A DNA stretch of 6,620 bases from Nitrospirota bacterium (lineage in GTDB: Bacteria; Nitrospirota; Nitrospiria; Nitrospirales; Nitrospiraceae), in NCBI GenBank assembly GCA_016195505.1, contig JACPZN010000278.1, positions 1-6,620 on the forward strand, written 5' to 3'. Below, in pieces: positions 4,852 to 6,620 of the stretch (position 1 is its first letter; every line of letters begins with the position of its first letter). A program made the position numbers and the translations under genes. Below the pieces are notes generated by a model that was not told the DNA's origin, searched no databases, and worked only from the letters and a program-made list of their open reading frames with translations.

Positions 4852-6620
4852 CTATTTCACAAGCAACGAAACGATGAGCAACGCGACGATGTTGATGACC
4901 TTGATCATCGGATTGATGGCTGGACCAGCTGTATCCTTATAGGGATCGCCGACCGTATCGCCCGTGACTGCTGCCTTGTGCGTATCGGTGCCTTTCAACC
5001 CCTGCTCCTCAATATACTTCTTGGCGTTATCCCAGGCGCCGCCGCCGCTCGTCATCGAGATGGCGACGAACAGACCGGTGACGATACTGCCGACGAGCAT
5101 GCCGCCCAATGCCTGCGGCCCCAAGACTACGCCGACCAGAATCGGTGAGATGACCGGAATCAATCCCGGCACCATCATCTTCTTGATCGCCGCCTGCGTC
5201 ACGATATCCACGCAAGTCCCGTATTCCGGCTTGCCGGTTCCCTCCATGATTCCTTTGATCGTCCGAAACTGCCTGCGCACCTCTTCCACCACCATGCCGG
5301 CCGCCTCCCCCACTGCTTTCATGCAGAGAGCCCCGAAGATAAAGGGCAGCATCCCGCCCAAAAAGAGTCCGACTAGGACGAAAGGATTGGAAAGGTCGAA
5401 CGTGCTCGACCCGCTCCCTTTTGCCACCTCACGCGCATATTCGGCAAAGAGCACCACCGCCGCGAGACCGGCCGATCCAATCGCATAGCCTTTGGTCACC
5501 GCTTTCGTCGTGTTGCCGACCGCATCCAACGGATCAGTGATGTCCCGCACCTCTTTGCCGAGGTGGGCCATCTCCGCAATGCCGCCTGCGTTGTCTGTGA
5601 TCGGGCCGAACGCATCGATGGCCACCACGATACCGGCCATCGACAACATCGACACCGCCGCAACCGCCACGCCGTACAAGCCACCCGATGCCGCACCGCC
5701 GCAGATCCAGTAGCTCGTAAGAATCGCGCCCCCGATCACCACCACCGGCCAGGCTGTCGCCTCCATCCCAACCGCCAGTCCGGCGATGATGTTGGTCGCA
5801 TGGCCCGTTTCACTGGCTTTGGCAATGGCCTTTACCGGCGCATAGCTCTTGGAGGTGTAATAGTCGGTGATAAAGACAAGTGCGAGGGTCACACCCAAGC
5901 CGATCAACGCCGCAAGGTAGTAGCTCACCCCGCTCACGCCACCTACACCATCCATAATCGTAGACGTCACAGGATAGAAGGCAATCGCGGCAATGCCGCC
6001 CGCCACAAACAAGCCCTTGTAGAGCGCCGGCATAATCTCACCGCCCTGGCTTACCTTCACGAAGAGCACACCGATGATAGTTGCGAAGATCGTGACGCCC
6101 CCGAGGGCGAGAGGATACAGAATCGGGGCAGTGACTCCTTTGAACAGCGTGAAGGCCAAGACCATCGCCGCCACCGTCGTCACCGCGTAGGTCTCGAACA
6201 GGTCCGCCGCCATCCCGGCACAGTCTCCGACATTGTCGCCCACGTTGTCTGCAATGACGGCCGGATTACGAGGATCGTCCTCCGGAATTCCCGCTTCGAC
6301 TTTCCCAACGAGGTCTGCGCCGACGTCCGCCGCTTTTGTATAGATCCCGCCCCCCACACGGGCAAACACCGAGATCAAGCTTCCGCCGAACCCAAGGCTC
6401 AGCAACGCATGAATCGCCTTCTCCTGACCGGCAATCGACTGTGCAATCGTATAGAAACCGGTGATCGCCAGGAGCCCCAGTCCGATCAGCAAGAGCCCCG
6501 TCACCGCGCCTCCACGGAAGGCAACGGTCAGCGCCGCATTCATCCCCTTATGGGCAGCCTGCGCCGTCCGGACGTTCGCCCGCACCGCGATGATCATACC
6601 CACATACCCGGCCAGCGACG
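4852..6620 (-). CDS. hppA: K+-independent proton-translocating membrane pyrophosphatase, C-terminal ~85% (5' end outside window)
   Basis: This integral membrane enzyme couples PPi hydrolysis to proton export, saving energy from biosynthetic PPi. The frame is open to the right edge; the GTG at 6601-6603 is an internal Val, since the frame continues upstream as S-L-A-G-Y. About 100 N-terminal residues are missing compared with the usual ~690. Counting from that Val, visible motifs are the PPi/Mg site DVGADLVGKVE (93-103) with DDPRNPAVIADN (109-120) and VGDNVGDCAGM (121-131), ITDNAGGIAEM (335-345), GNTTKAVTKG (363-372), and the C-terminal GDTVGDPYKDTAGPAINPMIK (548-568, highly conserved). Hydrophobic segments alternate with these loops throughout. 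Lys367 and Thr370 in GNTTKAVT are the pair that marks K+-independent enzymes; K+-dependent ones have Ala there. K+-independent members are proton pumps. The pup gene follows 163 bp downstream on the same strand. Confidence 0.97.
   Translation of the reverse strand, partial: SLAGYVGMIIAVRANVRTAQAAHKGMNAALTVAFRGGAVTGLLLIGLGLLAITGFYTIAQSIAGQEKAIHALLSLGFGGSLISVFARVGGGIYTKAADVGADLVGKVEAGIPEDDPRNPAVIADNVGDNVGDCAGMAADLFETYAVTTVAAMVLAFTLFKGVTAPILYPLALGGVTIFATIIGVLFVKVSQGGEIMPALYKGLFVAGGIAAIAFYPVTSTIMDGVGGVSGVSYYLAALIGLGVTLALVFITDYYTSKSYAPVKAIAKASETGHATNIIAGLAVGMEATAWPVVVIGGAILTSYWICGGAASGGLYGVAVAAVSMLSMAGIVVAIDAFGPITDNAGGIAEMAHLGKEVRDITDPLDAVGNTTKAVTKGYAIGSAGLAAVVLFAEYAREVAKGSGSSTFDLSNPFVLVGLFLGGMLPFIFGALCMKAVGEAAGMVVEEVRRQFRTIKGIMEGTGKPEYGTCVDIVTQAAIKKMMVPGLIPVISPILVGVVLGPQALGGMLVGSIVTGLFVAISMTSGGGAWDNAKKYIEEQGLKGTDTHKAAVTGDTVGDPYKDTAGPAINPMIKVINIVALLIVSLLVK

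Noticed and set aside
4519..5148. 209-codon + strand frame spanning pup, the intergenic region and the end of hppA
   Set aside because: Its Ser/Thr-rich start is the antisense of the Pup acidic/lysine codons and the rest is antisense to the hppA C-terminus. No coherent domain.

Overview
The window looks like ordinary chromosomal DNA from a bacterium of the Nitrospirota, probably Nitrospira or a relative. This is an inference. It rests on a small Pup (prokaryotic ubiquitin-like) protein outside an obvious actinobacterial setting, a K+-independent H+-pumping pyrophosphatase, a single 'long' bifunctional Rel protein and a RecJ exonuclease. Base composition looks moderately GC-rich by eye. No mobile elements, tRNA or rRNA genes, CRISPR arrays or phage genes were seen.

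Layout from left to right. Positions 1-372 (+) hold the C-terminal part of a DUF192-family protein whose N-terminus lies off the left edge. It converges on rel, and the two stop codons overlap at 369-372. Positions 369-2579 (-) encode a full-length bifunctional (p)ppGpp synthetase/hydrolase. Positions 2586-4283 (-) encode full-length RecJ, whose stop codon is only 6 nt from the rel start, so recJ-rel is a transcriptional and probably translationally coupled unit. A good sigma-70-type promoter (perfect TTGACA, 17-nt spacer, TACCAT) sits upstream of recJ. Positions 4491-4688 (-) encode a 65-residue Pup protein ending in Gly-Gly-Glu. A stem-loop that uses its last codons follows it. Positions 4852-6620 (-) are the C-terminal ~85% of membrane pyrophosphatase hppA, whose start lies off the right edge. 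A hairpin follows its stop codon.

Transcription on the minus strand therefore runs hppA -> pup -> recJ -> rel, probably in three units (hppA; pup; recJ-rel). The themes are energy conservation (PPi-driven proton pumping), protein tagging for proteasomal degradation, DNA repair and the stringent response. No Pup ligase (pafA), deamidase/depupylase (dop), proteasome subunit or Mpa/ARC ATPase gene is present, so pup stands apart from its partners here. That isolated modifier gene, with its ready-made C-terminal Glu, is the most interesting item. The rest is recognisable housekeeping content.
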